A stretch of 64,000 bases of DNA, taken from Flavobacterium hydatis. Its GTDB lineage: Bacteria > Bacteroidota > Bacteroidia > Flavobacteriales > Flavobacteriaceae. A program made the translations under genes and the position numbers. Numbering within the stretch: the stretch's first letter is position 1; each line of letters opens with the position of its first letter. Under the pieces are notes generated by a model, which ran no database searches, was not told the origin of the DNA, and worked only from the letters and a program-made list of their open reading frames with translations. Of the stretch, positions 32,419 to 42,208 are shown piece after piece. The stretch covers positions 1-64,000 of the forward strand of contig NZ_JPRM01000015.1 of NCBI RefSeq assembly GCF_000737695.1, in the 5' to 3' direction.

Positions 32419-33903
32419 CTATTTTACTTCTTGCATTAATTTTTTAATCAATGGTGTACTCACTATCAAAACAATACCTGCAATAAGCGAATAAATTGCC
32501 AAATGATAATACCCATCAGTATAAGCAAGTAGCTTAGACATTAACGTAGTTCCTGTATTTGCATTCGACATTTCTGATCCAAGTTTCCCAGCAGCAAATT
32601 GTCCAAATGCGCTTGATAAGAACCATAATCCCATCATCATTCCAAAAAGCCTTTTAGGAGACAATTTAGTAATAACCGACATACCAATTGGTCCTATACA
32701 TAATTCCCCAAGTGTATATACTAAATATCCTAAAGCAAATACATTAAGTGAACTCAAACCGTTTGCATCAACAAAAAAGCGTGCACTATAAAAGATGAAG
32801 AATCCAGCTGCAAGAAGAATGAATGAGAATCCGAATTTTACAACCGTATTTGGCTCAATTTTTCTTTTATAAAGAAATATCCATAACAATCCGATTAGTG
32901 GACTAAAAATAATAACATATAAAGAGTTTATACTATTATTAACTACGTTTGGATCAATATTAAAAAACAATAACTGACTAGACAAGTTATCTTTTGCAAA
33001 CAATGACAACGAACCACCTGATTGCTCAGAGATTGCCATAAACATGAAATATCCGAAGATAAACACAAATGCAGCTAGTAATTTATATTGCTGGTTACGA
33101 TCTTTAATACGTAACAATTCATACAAGAAATACAAAAGAGCTACAGCTCCAATTGTGTACATGAAGTATTCTGTAAAATCAGAATTTATCACCATTATAT
33201 AAATAAGCGGAATCGCTAATAATGAACCTACATAGACTCCGATTTCATATGTATTACGCTTTTTAGGAGTGAATTTCTCTAATGGAGAATTACCAATAGG
33301 CGCTAAATGTTTCTTTGTTAAAAGAAAAGTAATCACACCAATAATCATAACGATAGCAGCAGAAAGGAAACATAAACTCCAAGAGTAATTTTTTCCTAAA
33401 TAAATAGGAATCGCTCCTCCTAACATACCACCTATATTAATACCAGCATAGAACATTCCGTATCCAGCATCTCTACGTCCGTCATTTTCATGATACAATT
33501 CACCAACCATAGACGAAACGTTTGGCTTAAAAAAACCAGTTCCAATAATAGACAGCGTAATACCATAGTAGAAAAAATCATGTGGTGAAGCAGCTATTAT
33601 CAAGTTTCCTATGATCATAACGATACCTCCAAAGAGCAATGATTTTTTGAATCCCAAAATTTTATCGGCAAAAATACCTCCAATAAAAGTAAAAGCGTAT
33701 ACAAATGCCTGTATGGCTCCGTACTGTAAATTTGCTTTTCCTTCTAATAATCCTAATTGGTCGACCATGAAAAATGCCAAAACACCTCGCATACCGTAAA
33801 AGCAAAACCGCTCCCACATTTCGACTAAAAACAAATACCATAATTGCTTTGGGTACTTGCCTTTAAAATTTTGTATTTCATCTAAAGTAATACTCTGTTC
33901 CAT
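32419..33903 (-). CDS. POT-family peptide:H+ symporter (third of three)
   Basis: A 494-residue major-facilitator protein with 12 or more helices. The proton-coupling ExxERF motif of peptide transporters is EMWERFCFYGMRG near residue 30; GTGFFKPNVSSMVGELY near 120 is the PTR2 signature. It imports di- or tripeptides with protons. It is third of three adjacent POT genes and lies 14 bases downstream of the second, so the two are surely co-transcribed. Confidence 0.93.
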   Translation of the reverse strand: MEQSITLDEIQNFKGKYPKQLWYLFLVEMWERFCFYGMRGVLAFFMVDQLGLLEGKANLQYGAIQAFVYAFTFIGGIFADKILGFKKSLLFGGIVMIIGNLIIAASPHDFFYYGITLSIIGTGFFKPNVSSMVGELYHENDGRRDAGYGMFYAGINIGGMLGGAIPIYLGKNYSWSLCFLSAAIVMIIGVITFLLTKKHLAPIGNSPLEKFTPKKRNTYEIGVYVGSLLAIPLIYIMVINSDFTEYFMYTIGAVALLYFLYELLRIKDRNQQYKLLAAFVFIFGYFMFMAISEQSGGSLSLFAKDNLSSQLLFFNIDPNVVNNSINSLYVIIFSPLIGLLWIFLYKRKIEPNTVVKFGFSFILLAAGFFIFYSARFFVDANGLSSLNVFALGYLVYTLGELCIGPIGMSVITKLSPKRLFGMMMGLWFLSSAFGQFAAGKLGSEMSNANTGTTLMSKLLAYTDGYYHLAIYSLIAGIVLIVSTPLIKKLMQEVK

Positions 33904-33917
33904 TTATATATAAATAA

Positions 33918-35576
33918 TTAATTGATTCCTTTTTCTTTCATCACTTTGTTCAGCTGCTTTACCAGAGCAAACATCAGTATGGTTGCAAACATCAACAATG
34001 CAAAATTCACCCAAAAAAAGTTAGCTTTATTATCGTATGTATCCCACATACTCGCTAAAACTCCACTTAGCTTATTCCCTATCGAAGTCGACAAAAACCA
34101 ACCTCCCATCATTAAGGAAGTAATATTAACGGGACTTAATTTAGACACCACCGATAATCCCATGGGGCTTAAAAACAATTCCCCTATTGTTATGATTCCG
34201 TAGTTTGCTACAAGCCACCAAGCACTAACCTTCTCTGCTCCATCATTTCCAATTTCTACAGCAGCAATCATAACTAAAACTGACAACGCCGAAATTAATA
34301 AACCAAAAGCAATTTTTGTAGGTGTTGATGGTTCTTTTTTTCTTGCTCGTAAAAAAGAGAAAAAAGCAACTATCAATGGGGTTAATATAATTACCCAAGC
34401 AGGGTTAATAGACTGACTTAAATTTGTTGCCCAAAGATGTACTTTAGCACCTTCTTCAGGTAATTTTTCTGGAGCAACATTTCTAAAATATAGAGGATAA
34501 TTCACTTCCTTCTCAACAACTCCATTTGTTTTTTGCAAACGGAACTGTTCATCATAAAGTTCTGTAGACGCTTTTGTATACTCTACTTCTTTTGCTAATT
34601 TTATCTTACCTACAACTTCACCAGCTGCTCCTGTAACTTCTCTATCTGTGTAACGATCAGCCCAGGTTGTAAGCGCAGAACCATTGAGCTTAAATACTGC
34701 CCAAAACAAAATTACTACTCCAAAAATTGCCAACAAAGCACCAATCGGACGTTTATCTTCTACTTTAGCCTTAAAGTAAAGCATTCCATAAAAGAAAACG
34801 ATCGGAATACAAGCAAAGATAAAAGCATCTGTACTATCAGATCCGAAAATATAACTATCCGGATTAGTTTCTGAAGTAACACCTTTTATCAACCAACCTA
34901 TAGCACCAAAAACAAAAGATGGTAATAAAATAAACAATACAATTTTATAAAAGGGCATATCACCTTCTTGAACTCCTTTTTTCTGGTCATATCCTACATA
35001 ATGTTTTGTACCTAATAAAAACACAATAACACCTATAAACATACCCACACCTGCAGCCATAAAAGCCCAATGCCATCCTAAAAGGATTTGCAATGCAGCA
35101 CCAAAGAAATTACAAATAAAAGCCCCAACATTAATTCCCATATAGAATATATTGTAGCCTTCATCTTTTTTATCCTTATATTTTTCTTCTGAATAAAAAC
35201 TTCCTAATAATGTAGAAATATTTGGTTTAAAGAAACCATTACCCACAATTACCAAAGTCATAGCAATATAAAGCATCGTTATATTATGCACCCCCATTAA
35301 GAAGTAACCAACACCCATTAAAAGACCACCAATAACAATAGATTTTCTGTATCCTAAATATCTATCAGCAACAAGACCACCAATAAAAGGAGTTAAGAAA
35401 ACCAATGCAATAAAAGTTCCGTATAAATCCGAAGCTTCTTTTTCGGTCATTGCAAAACCATCCTTTACATCTTTTAGATATAAAGTAAAAATTCCAATCA
35501 TTAAATAATAACCAAAACGTTCCCACATTTCAGATAAAAACAAATAAGGCAATGCTTTAGGATGTTTTTTCCACAT
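33918..35576 (-). CDS. POT-family peptide:H+ symporter (second of three)
   Basis: A 552-residue protein. SEMWERFGYYLMIG (ExxER motif) is at the N-terminus and GNGFFKPNISTLLGSFY near residue 115. A non-membrane stretch of about 85 residues (about 305-390, around AEKVEY-type charged sequence and FRNVAPEKLPEEG) lies between helices, making it longer than the third copy. The three copies differ considerably, which argues for old duplication and different peptide preferences. Confidence 0.93.
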   Translation of the reverse strand: MWKKHPKALPYLFLSEMWERFGYYLMIGIFTLYLKDVKDGFAMTEKEASDLYGTFIALVFLTPFIGGLVADRYLGYRKSIVIGGLLMGVGYFLMGVHNITMLYIAMTLVIVGNGFFKPNISTLLGSFYSEEKYKDKKDEGYNIFYMGINVGAFICNFFGAALQILLGWHWAFMAAGVGMFIGVIVFLLGTKHYVGYDQKKGVQEGDMPFYKIVLFILLPSFVFGAIGWLIKGVTSETNPDSYIFGSDSTDAFIFACIPIVFFYGMLYFKAKVEDKRPIGALLAIFGVVILFWAVFKLNGSALTTWADRYTDREVTGAAGEVVGKIKLAKEVEYTKASTELYDEQFRLQKTNGVVEKEVNYPLYFRNVAPEKLPEEGAKVHLWATNLSQSINPAWVIILTPLIVAFFSFLRARKKEPSTPTKIAFGLLISALSVLVMIAAVEIGNDGAEKVSAWWLVANYGIITIGELFLSPMGLSVVSKLSPVNITSLMMGGWFLSTSIGNKLSGVLASMWDTYDNKANFFWVNFALLMFATILMFALVKQLNKVMKEKGIN

Positions 35577-35600
35577 AACTATAAACTCTTTAAAATTAAA

Positions 35601-35630
35601 AATACCTACAAGCCTAAACCTGTAGGTAAT
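35601..35630 (-). terminator. Intra-cluster terminator or attenuator
   Basis: A 10-bp stem AATACCTACA / TGTAGGTAAT (one mismatch), with a 10-base loop and a T-rich tract on the minus strand. It sits between the first and second POT genes (35654 and 35576) and could reduce expression of the downstream transporters. Confidence 0.6.
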
Positions 35631-35653
35631 TTTTTATGTATTATTACTATTTT

Positions 35654-37339
35654 TTATCTAACACCGTGCATCATTCTCTTTAAAACAGGAGACAGAGCAA
35701 ACAAAATTACAGCCGCCAATCCCGTTAAAATAACAAACACCATGAAGAATTCGAATAAGTTATGGATTTCAAAACCAGCAAAAACCGGGTTATGATCATT
35801 GATATGATGCTCAGCTAATAGCTTTAGTTGAGCCGCAGTAGGCGTGATAGTCTTATCAAGAACAGCTTGTAAATCTATACCAAGCTCTTTAGCTTTTACA
35901 AATTTATCTCCTGTTGCAGGTAAGATAGAACCTAAAGTACCACCTAAAGCATAACCAGAAGCATTAGACAAGAAGAATACTCCGTATAATAATGAAGAGA
36001 AACGTTTTGGCGAAAGCTTACCAACCAATGATAATCCGATTGGAGACAAACAAAGCTCTGCACAAGTATTTAATAAATATAATAAAATCAACCATTTGAT
36101 AGCCAATAAACCTGAAGTTCCGATTACTTTAACCTGAGTAGCAATCATAAAGAAACTTATTGTAATAATCAATAAACCAAAAGCAAGTTTTACTGGCGAA
36201 ATCGGCTCTTTACCACCAGCTCTTAATTTATCCCATAAAATACTAAAAGGAACAGCAAGAACTACAACAAATAAACCATTAAAGATTTGTACCATCGAAG
36301 CAGGCATTGCCCATCCAAAGAAGTTTCTGTCTGTTTGGTTATCTGCAATAAAAGTTAAAGATGAACCGGCTTGCTCAAACGCAGCCCAGAAGAAGATAAT
36401 AAAGAAAGAAACGATGTAAATTACAAAAATACGATCTCTCTCTACTTTTGTTAAAGAAGAATCAGAAACGATTAATCCCGCCAAAGTCAAACCACTTGAG
36501 TAAATCAAAGTATAAATTAAGTTTTGACCAAAACCATAGTGAACAATTGCTCCAATAACAAAGAAAGCAATACCAGCAATAATTAATGCTTTTTGAGAGA
36601 AGTTTGCTTTTTGAGCTTCACCTTCTTCAAAATCTGCAGCAACATTTTTAGATGGTAATCCTCCTAAAGGTCTTCCTTCTGGAGTAACTACATATTTATT
36701 TTTCAAGAAAAAGAAAAGTAGCGTTCCTAAAAACATTGCAATCGAAGCAGCAAGGAATCCCCATTTAAAAGCGTGGATATCTCTAATTCCGCCTGTATCT
36801 TTTACGTCTCCTAATAAAGGACAAATAGATTGCCCAAGGAAAGCACCTAAATTAATACCCATATAGAAAATAGTAAAAGCTGTATCAAGCTTACTTTTTT
36901 CTTGTTTAGGATATAAACTTCCTACCATACTAGAAATATTTGGTTTAAAGAAACCGTTACCAAAAACGATAACTCCCAAACCACAATACATTATAATAGT
37001 AGCAAAATTTAAATCAGAACCAAAAACACTAGCACTAGTAAACAATAATAATTGTCCAATCGCCATCATAAAACCACCAAGAAGAATACAGTTTCTGTTT
37101 CCGAAAAAACGATCTGCAATAAACCCTCCAAGCATTGGTGTAAGGTAACAAAGACCAAGAAAACCTCCATAAATTAATGAAGCATCTTCTTCTTTCATTA
37201 ATAATGAATTTACAAGAAATAAAGTCAATAAGGCTCGCATGCCATAAAAATTGAATCTCTCCCACATCTCGGTTCCAAACAATACCCAAAGCCCTTTTGG
37301 ATGCGCCGTTTTTACTTCTGTTTCTTTCATATTATTCAT
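35654..37339 (-). CDS. POT-family peptide:H+ symporter (first of three)
   Basis: A 561-residue protein. TEMWERFNFYGMRALLTLFL carries the ExxER motif, and GNGFFKPNISSMVGSLYPK the PTR2 signature. A hydrophilic insert of about 60 residues near 470-530 precedes the last helix. The gene lies 27 bases downstream of the dipeptidyl-peptidase gene, so the peptidase and transporter are likely co-expressed. ATG at 37339 or three codons later (MKETEV) are both possible. Confidence 0.93.
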   Translation of the reverse strand: MNNMKETEVKTAHPKGLWVLFGTEMWERFNFYGMRALLTLFLVNSLLMKEEDASLIYGGFLGLCYLTPMLGGFIADRFFGNRNCILLGGFMMAIGQLLLFTSASVFGSDLNFATIIMYCGLGVIVFGNGFFKPNISSMVGSLYPKQEKSKLDTAFTIFYMGINLGAFLGQSICPLLGDVKDTGGIRDIHAFKWGFLAASIAMFLGTLLFFFLKNKYVVTPEGRPLGGLPSKNVAADFEEGEAQKANFSQKALIIAGIAFFVIGAIVHYGFGQNLIYTLIYSSGLTLAGLIVSDSSLTKVERDRIFVIYIVSFFIIFFWAAFEQAGSSLTFIADNQTDRNFFGWAMPASMVQIFNGLFVVVLAVPFSILWDKLRAGGKEPISPVKLAFGLLIITISFFMIATQVKVIGTSGLLAIKWLILLYLLNTCAELCLSPIGLSLVGKLSPKRFSSLLYGVFFLSNASGYALGGTLGSILPATGDKFVKAKELGIDLQAVLDKTITPTAAQLKLLAEHHINDHNPVFAGFEIHNLFEFFMVFVILTGLAAVILFALSPVLKRMMHGVR

Positions 37340-37366
37340 TATTTATTTAGGTTTATTAGTTTTATA

Positions 37367-39535
37367 TTATAGGTTCTCCTTGATAAAGTTAGTCATTTTA
37401 TTATAAAGCTGAATTCTAGTCTTTCCGCCGTAAATACCGTGATCTTTGTCTGGGTAAATCTGCGAATCAAATTGTTTATTAGCTTGTATTAAAGCTTCCA
37501 TCATTTGCATTGAGTTTTGTACGTGTACATTATCATCTGCAGATCCGTGAATTAAAAGAAATTTCCCTTTTAATTTATCTACATGGTTAATAGGAGAGTT
37601 ATTATCATAACCACTAGCATTCTCCTGAGGAGTTTGCATATATCTTTCAGTATAAACCGTATCATAAAACCTCCAGTTTGTAACCGGAGCAACAGCGATT
37701 GCCATTTTAAACACATCGTTTCCTTGGAAAATACAGTTCGAAGCCATAAAACCTCCATAACTCCATCCAAAAATTCCAATTCTAGAAGCATCAACATAAG
37801 GATACGCACCAATTACTTTAGCCGCATCAATTTGATCTTCAACTTCATATTTCCCTAATTCTAATTGAGTTACTTTCTTGAAGTCAGCACCTTTAAAACC
37901 AGTTCCTCTACTATCAACACAAGCCACGATGTATCCTTGTTGTGTTAACATTTCGAACCAGTAATCATTAGAGTTATTCCATTGGTTAGCTACTTGCTGA
38001 GAACCAGGTCCTGAATATTGAAACATAAAAACAGGATATTTTTTAGCAGGATCAAAATCTTTAGGTTTTAAAATCCAAGTATTTAATTCGTTTCCTTTAG
38101 CAGTTTTTAATACAAAAAACTCTTTAGTAGCAAGATTATATCCTTTAAGTTTAGATGCTAATGCTTCATTATTCTCTATAACCTGTAATTCTTTTCCAGC
38201 CTTAGCATCATTAAGAGTATAAGTTGTAGGCTGAGAAGCGCTTGAGAAAGTATTAATGTAGTATTCAAAATTCGGGCTGAAGGTTGCCTTACTAGTACCT
38301 ACGTTTTTAGATAAACGTATTTTGTTTTTTCCGTCAAGTGCAATTCGGTAAATATCACGATTGATTGACCCATTTTCTGTAGATTGATAAAAAACAGTTT
38401 TAGTTTTTTCATCAAATCCGTAATATGAAGTTACTTCCCAGTTTCCTTTAGTAACCTGATTTTTAAGCTTTCCTGTTTTATCATATAAATAAATATGATT
38501 AAAACCGTCTTTTTCGCTAGTCCAGATAAAACTATTATCCTTTAAGAATGTTAGGTTATCAGTAACATCCACATAAGCTTTATCTTTTTCATTAAGAACC
38601 ACTTTTGAAGTTCCCGTAGTACCATCAACAAATAATAAATCCAAATTATTCTGGTGACGGTTTAACACCTGTGCCGATAAGGTATTATTATCATTTGTCC
38701 ATTGCATTCTTGCAATATAAAAGTCGTTATAATTACCAAGCTTAACCTCTTTAGTTCCATTAGCTGCCACATCATATATATGTAACGAAACTACTGCATT
38801 TTTTTCTCCAGCTTTAGGATATTTAAAAGTCTCAATGCTAGGATATAAATCTGTTTTAAAGATTGACATTGAGAATTCTGGAACCATACTTTCGTCAAAA
38901 CGAATATAAGCTACTTTCTTACTGTCTTTACTCCAATCAAAAGCCCGTACAAAAGCAAATTCTTCTTCATAAACCCAATCAGTAATACCATTAATTACCG
39001 AATTTTTCTTTCCATCAGTTGTAATTTGAGTCGATTTCTTCGAAGCTAAATCGTAAACATATAGGTTATTCTCTTTTGCGTAAGCGATTTTTTGTCCATC
39101 TGGCGAAAAAGTCGGCTCCTGAACCTGAAAATCAAAAAGCTTAGTTAACTCTTTTGTACCTATATTATATAAATAATAATCTGCTGTAAACGAGTGACGG
39201 AAGATTTTTTTGGAATTACATGCCAACAAAATCATTTTTTCTGATGCATCAAAAGTATAACTATCAATCATCGGTAAACTTCTATGATCTTTAGTATCGA
39301 TTAAAGTTGCTCCTTTTTTTAATGTAGCATAATCGTATAAATCAATTTGCATACTTCTACCGGCTCTATCAAAATTTAGTACGGTATATTGGTTTGTATT
39401 ATGTAGAGATTGAAGTTTAAACATCTCTTTAGCTCGAAATGTTCCATTAAAAATATCATCTACAGTAATTTTTTGTTGAGCAAAAAGCGTCACACAAAAA
39501 AATAAAAACAATGCGGTAAGTTTGTTAGTATTCAT
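37367..39535 (-). CDS. Dipeptidyl-peptidase IV-like S9 peptidase
   Basis: A 722-residue protein with a signal peptide (ending TLFAQ near residue 20), an eight-bladed beta-propeller (about 50-470) and an S9 alpha/beta-hydrolase domain. The catalytic triad is visible: Ser in GIFGWSYGGFM, Asp in LIHGSADDNVHVQ and His in DKDHGIYGG. The DWVYEEEFAF segment supplies the glutamates that bind the substrate amino terminus, a DPP IV hallmark. It should release dipeptides (X-Pro or X-Ala) in the periplasm. It heads a minus-strand cluster with three di/tripeptide transporters. Confidence 0.93.
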   Translation of the reverse strand: MNTNKLTALFLFFCVTLFAQQKITVDDIFNGTFRAKEMFKLQSLHNTNQYTVLNFDRAGRSMQIDLYDYATLKKGATLIDTKDHRSLPMIDSYTFDASEKMILLACNSKKIFRHSFTADYYLYNIGTKELTKLFDFQVQEPTFSPDGQKIAYAKENNLYVYDLASKKSTQITTDGKKNSVINGITDWVYEEEFAFVRAFDWSKDSKKVAYIRFDESMVPEFSMSIFKTDLYPSIETFKYPKAGEKNAVVSLHIYDVAANGTKEVKLGNYNDFYIARMQWTNDNNTLSAQVLNRHQNNLDLLFVDGTTGTSKVVLNEKDKAYVDVTDNLTFLKDNSFIWTSEKDGFNHIYLYDKTGKLKNQVTKGNWEVTSYYGFDEKTKTVFYQSTENGSINRDIYRIALDGKNKIRLSKNVGTSKATFSPNFEYYINTFSSASQPTTYTLNDAKAGKELQVIENNEALASKLKGYNLATKEFFVLKTAKGNELNTWILKPKDFDPAKKYPVFMFQYSGPGSQQVANQWNNSNDYWFEMLTQQGYIVACVDSRGTGFKGADFKKVTQLELGKYEVEDQIDAAKVIGAYPYVDASRIGIFGWSYGGFMASNCIFQGNDVFKMAIAVAPVTNWRFYDTVYTERYMQTPQENASGYDNNSPINHVDKLKGKFLLIHGSADDNVHVQNSMQMMEALIQANKQFDSQIYPDKDHGIYGGKTRIQLYNKMTNFIKENL

Positions 39536-39679
39536 ACAATTGAGTTAAATATAAAAAAGAGCCCAATTTTAGTGAAAAAAATACACATAATATACATTTT
39601 GTATGTTAAATGTTAAGAAATTGGTTTTTCATATTATTTAATGTCCGTAATTACATTATAAACAAAACCGTTAAAGTGG

Positions 39680-39687
39680 TATCTTTG
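39680..39687 (+). promoter_or_regulatory. Predicted -7 promoter element of mvaA
   Basis: TATCTTTG fits TAnnTTTG and lies 29 bases before the ATG. No -33 TTG is apparent. A small palindrome ATACATTTTGTAT (39593-39605) lies between this gene and the divergent peptidase gene. Confidence 0.5.
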
Positions 39688-39716
39688 CAGCAATACTAGC
39701 ATTTAATCTACTGAAA

Positions 39717-41033
39717 ATGAACAACGCGGTTTCTGGATTTTCTAAATTATCCAAAGAAGAAAAAATAAACTGGATTGCAAAAAAGTACTTTTCGACACCC
39801 GAAGAAGCAGTTTTTTTACTTAAAAATTACTGGAATGGAGACGAAAAAATACAGAAATTACATGATGAATTCATCGAAAACACCATAACAAATTTTTATA
39901 TTCCGCTTGGTGTAGCTCCAAATTTCCTCATCAACGACAAATATACCACAATACCAATGGCAATCGAAGAAAGTTCGGTTGTTGCAGCAGCCTCAAAAGC
40001 AGCCAAGTTTTGGTCTACAAGAGGTGGGTTTAAAGCTACAGTAATCAACACCGAAAAAATTGGTCAGGTACATTTTACTTTTAATGGAGATGTATCAAAA
40101 CTGAATTTATTTTTCGCACAAACCAAAAGCAAGTTTTTTAGCGATACCGAAAGTATCACCAAAAACATGCAACAACGTGGTGGTGGAATTCTGGATATTG
40201 TCCTAAAAGACAAAACCAATTTATTACCAAATTACTTTCAGCTTCATGCAACTTTTGAAACCAAAGATAGCATGGGAGCCAATTTTATAAATTCCTGTTT
40301 AGAGCAATTTGCCAAAACACTAAAAGAAGCTTCGCAAGAATATGAGTTATTTACCGAAGCCAATGAAGAAGTAAAAGTTGTCATGAGTATTCTCTCTAAC
40401 TATGTACCAAATTGCGTAGTAAGAGCCGAAGTTTCATGTCCAGTCGAAGAACTAGCAGAAAAACACATACCAAATCCTCAAGAATTTGCAGAACGATTTG
40501 TTCAGGCAGTTCAGATTGCCGAAGTAGAACCGTTTCGTGCAGTAACCCACAACAAAGGAATCATGAATGGTGTCGACGCAGTAATTCTTGCCACAGGAAA
40601 TGATTTTCGTGCAGTCGAAGCAGGAGTTCACGCATACGCATCTCGCAACGGACAATACTCTAGTTTATCTCATGCTAAAATCGAAGATGGAATTTTCACC
40701 TTCTGGCTAGATATTCCCCTAGCTATAGGAACCGTTGGCGGACTTACATCTTTACATCCGCTAGTTAAATTTTCATTACAAATGCTCGAAAATCCATCGG
40801 CACCAGAGTTAATGCAAATCGTTGCCGTAGCAGGATTAGCACAAAACTTTGCCGCATTGCGCTCCCTAACAACAACAGGAATCCAGGAAGGACACATGAA
40901 AATGCACATTAATAACATCATCAATCAGTTTGCAGCCAATGACGAAGAACGTCATTTAATAAAAAACCACTTTAAGAACAACACCATTTCACATAGTGCC
41001 GTGGTAGATTTTATCGAGAACTTAAGAAAATAA
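39717..41033 (+). CDS. mvaA: Hydroxymethylglutaryl-CoA reductase, class II
   Basis: A 438-residue protein of the class II (so-called degradative) HMG-CoA reductase type. Catalytic elements are Glu in IPMAIEESSVVAAASKAAKFW, Lys in HNKGIMNGVDAV, Asp in LATGNDFRAVEAG and His in GHMKMHINNI. The enzyme interconverts HMG-CoA and mevalonate. The next plus-strand gene is a mevalonate-pathway-type GHMP kinase, so a biosynthetic role in isoprenoid synthesis is more likely than degradation. Confidence 0.93.
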   Translation: MNNAVSGFSKLSKEEKINWIAKKYFSTPEEAVFLLKNYWNGDEKIQKLHDEFIENTITNFYIPLGVAPNFLINDKYTTIPMAIEESSVVAAASKAAKFWSTRGGFKATVINTEKIGQVHFTFNGDVSKLNLFFAQTKSKFFSDTESITKNMQQRGGGILDIVLKDKTNLLPNYFQLHATFETKDSMGANFINSCLEQFAKTLKEASQEYELFTEANEEVKVVMSILSNYVPNCVVRAEVSCPVEELAEKHIPNPQEFAERFVQAVQIAEVEPFRAVTHNKGIMNGVDAVILATGNDFRAVEAGVHAYASRNGQYSSLSHAKIEDGIFTFWLDIPLAIGTVGGLTSLHPLVKFSLQMLENPSAPELMQIVAVAGLAQNFAALRSLTTTGIQEGHMKMHINNIINQFAANDEERHLIKNHFKNNTISHSAVVDFIENLRK

Positions 41034-41123
41034 TTTAATTGCCAACCTGAGCGGAATCGAAGAGTAATCAAAGCAAGATTAATAAGGAAGATTTTTTTCC
41101 AGAAGCAATCTCCCGCTGTACGC

Positions 41124-41160
41124 TATATCTTTATGTTTTTAAAGAAAAAACATAAAGGAT
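41124..41160. repeat. Hairpin within a noncoding repeat fragment
   Basis: ATCTTTATGTTTTT pairs with AAAAACATAAAGGAT with a short loop. It is surrounded by phrases (CCCGCTGTACGCTA, ACCGCTGCCATCAGGGCTAA) that look like a decayed intergenic repeat. At 41046-41063, CCTGAGCGGAATCGAAGA resembles GGCTGAGCGGAGTTGAAGC at 42324-42342. Confidence 0.6.
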
Positions 41161-41190
41161 ACCGCTGCCATCAGGGCTAAAAATAAATGC

Positions 41191-42108
41191 ATGAAAACAA
41201 CTTTTTACAGTAACGGAAAACTTTTAATAACAGGAGAATATTTAGTACTAGATGGCGCAAAAGCCTTTGCATTACCTACTAAGTTTGGACAAAATTTAAT
41301 TGTTGCCCAAGGAGAAAATCAAGAAATACAATGGAAAAGCTACGATGCCGATAATCAGATTTGGTTTCAAGACACCATAACATTTGCAGAGATAATAGAC
41401 AATCCTGAACCAGAAACCGAAACCGTAAAAACCACGTTAATAAACATTTTACACGAAGCTTATATATTAAATCCTGAGTTCATAACCCAATCCGAAGGAT
41501 ACCAAATAAGCACACAGCTTACTTTTCCTAAAAATTGGGGTCTAGGCACATCATCGACATTATTAAACAATATTGCTCAATGGACAAAAATCGACGCTTT
41601 TACACTACTTAAAAACAGTTTTGGAGGCAGCGGATATGATATTGCCTGCGCACAAAACAACACACCTATATTATACCATCTGCAACAAGACTTACCAATT
41701 GTCGAAAAAATAGATTTTAAGCCTGAGTTTAGTCAGAACCTGCACTTTGTGTACTTAAACAAAAAACAAAGTAGTAAAGCAGCCATATCTGCTTATTACA
41801 ACAATAAGAATAACAACTTAGCTAAGATAATTATTAGCAATGATAAAATCACACAAACAGTTATACAAGCCAAAACCGGAAAAGAATTTGCAAAAGCACT
41901 AGCAACACACGAAGCTGAAATGAGCAATGTATTAGAAATGCAAACTATCAAAGAAAGACTCTTCCCAGATTTTGATGGCGTGATAAAAAGTCTTGGTGCT
42001 TGGGGAGGCGATTTTGTAATGGCAATATCCAAAGATGATCCAACCGAATATTTCACAACCAAAGGATACGAAACAATAATTCCTTATAACGAAATGATAT
42101 TGGCATAA
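41191..42108 (+). CDS. GYDIA-family GHMP kinase
   Basis: A 305-residue GHMP-superfamily kinase. Motif 1 is GKLLITGEYLVLDGAKAFAL; the ATP-binding motif 2 is NWGLGTSSTLLNNI; the family's name-giving GGSGYDIACAQ follows near residue 145; motif 3 is GAWGGDFVMAI. GYDIA kinases are found in Bacteroidota beside mevalonate-pathway genes and are thought to phosphorylate mevalonate or phosphomevalonate, though the exact substrate is uncertain. It follows mvaA by 157 bases; a good terminator follows at 42151. Confidence 0.87.
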   Translation: MKTTFYSNGKLLITGEYLVLDGAKAFALPTKFGQNLIVAQGENQEIQWKSYDADNQIWFQDTITFAEIIDNPEPETETVKTTLINILHEAYILNPEFITQSEGYQISTQLTFPKNWGLGTSSTLLNNIAQWTKIDAFTLLKNSFGGSGYDIACAQNNTPILYHLQQDLPIVEKIDFKPEFSQNLHFVYLNKKQSSKAAISAYYNNKNNNLAKIIISNDKITQTVIQAKTGKEFAKALATHEAEMSNVLEMQTIKERLFPDFDGVIKSLGAWGGDFVMAISKDDPTEYFTTKGYETIIPYNEMILA

Positions 42109-42150
42109 ACAAAATTCTGAAATCATTACAAATATTCGATTATTAAACAC

Positions 42151-42182
42151 AAACCTTGCTATACTCTAGCAAGGTTTTTTTT
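42151..42182 (+). terminator. Terminator after the GHMP kinase gene
   Basis: A 10-bp stem AAACCTTGCT / AGCAAGGTTT with a 7-base loop and a T-run. Confidence 0.9.
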
Positions 42183-42208
42183 GCATTATAACTACAATAA
42201 TCGATAGT

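Noticed and set aside
39593..39605. Palindrome ATACATTTTGTAT between the peptidase and mvaA genes as an operator
   Set aside because: Only 5-bp arms in very AT-rich DNA, expected by chance.
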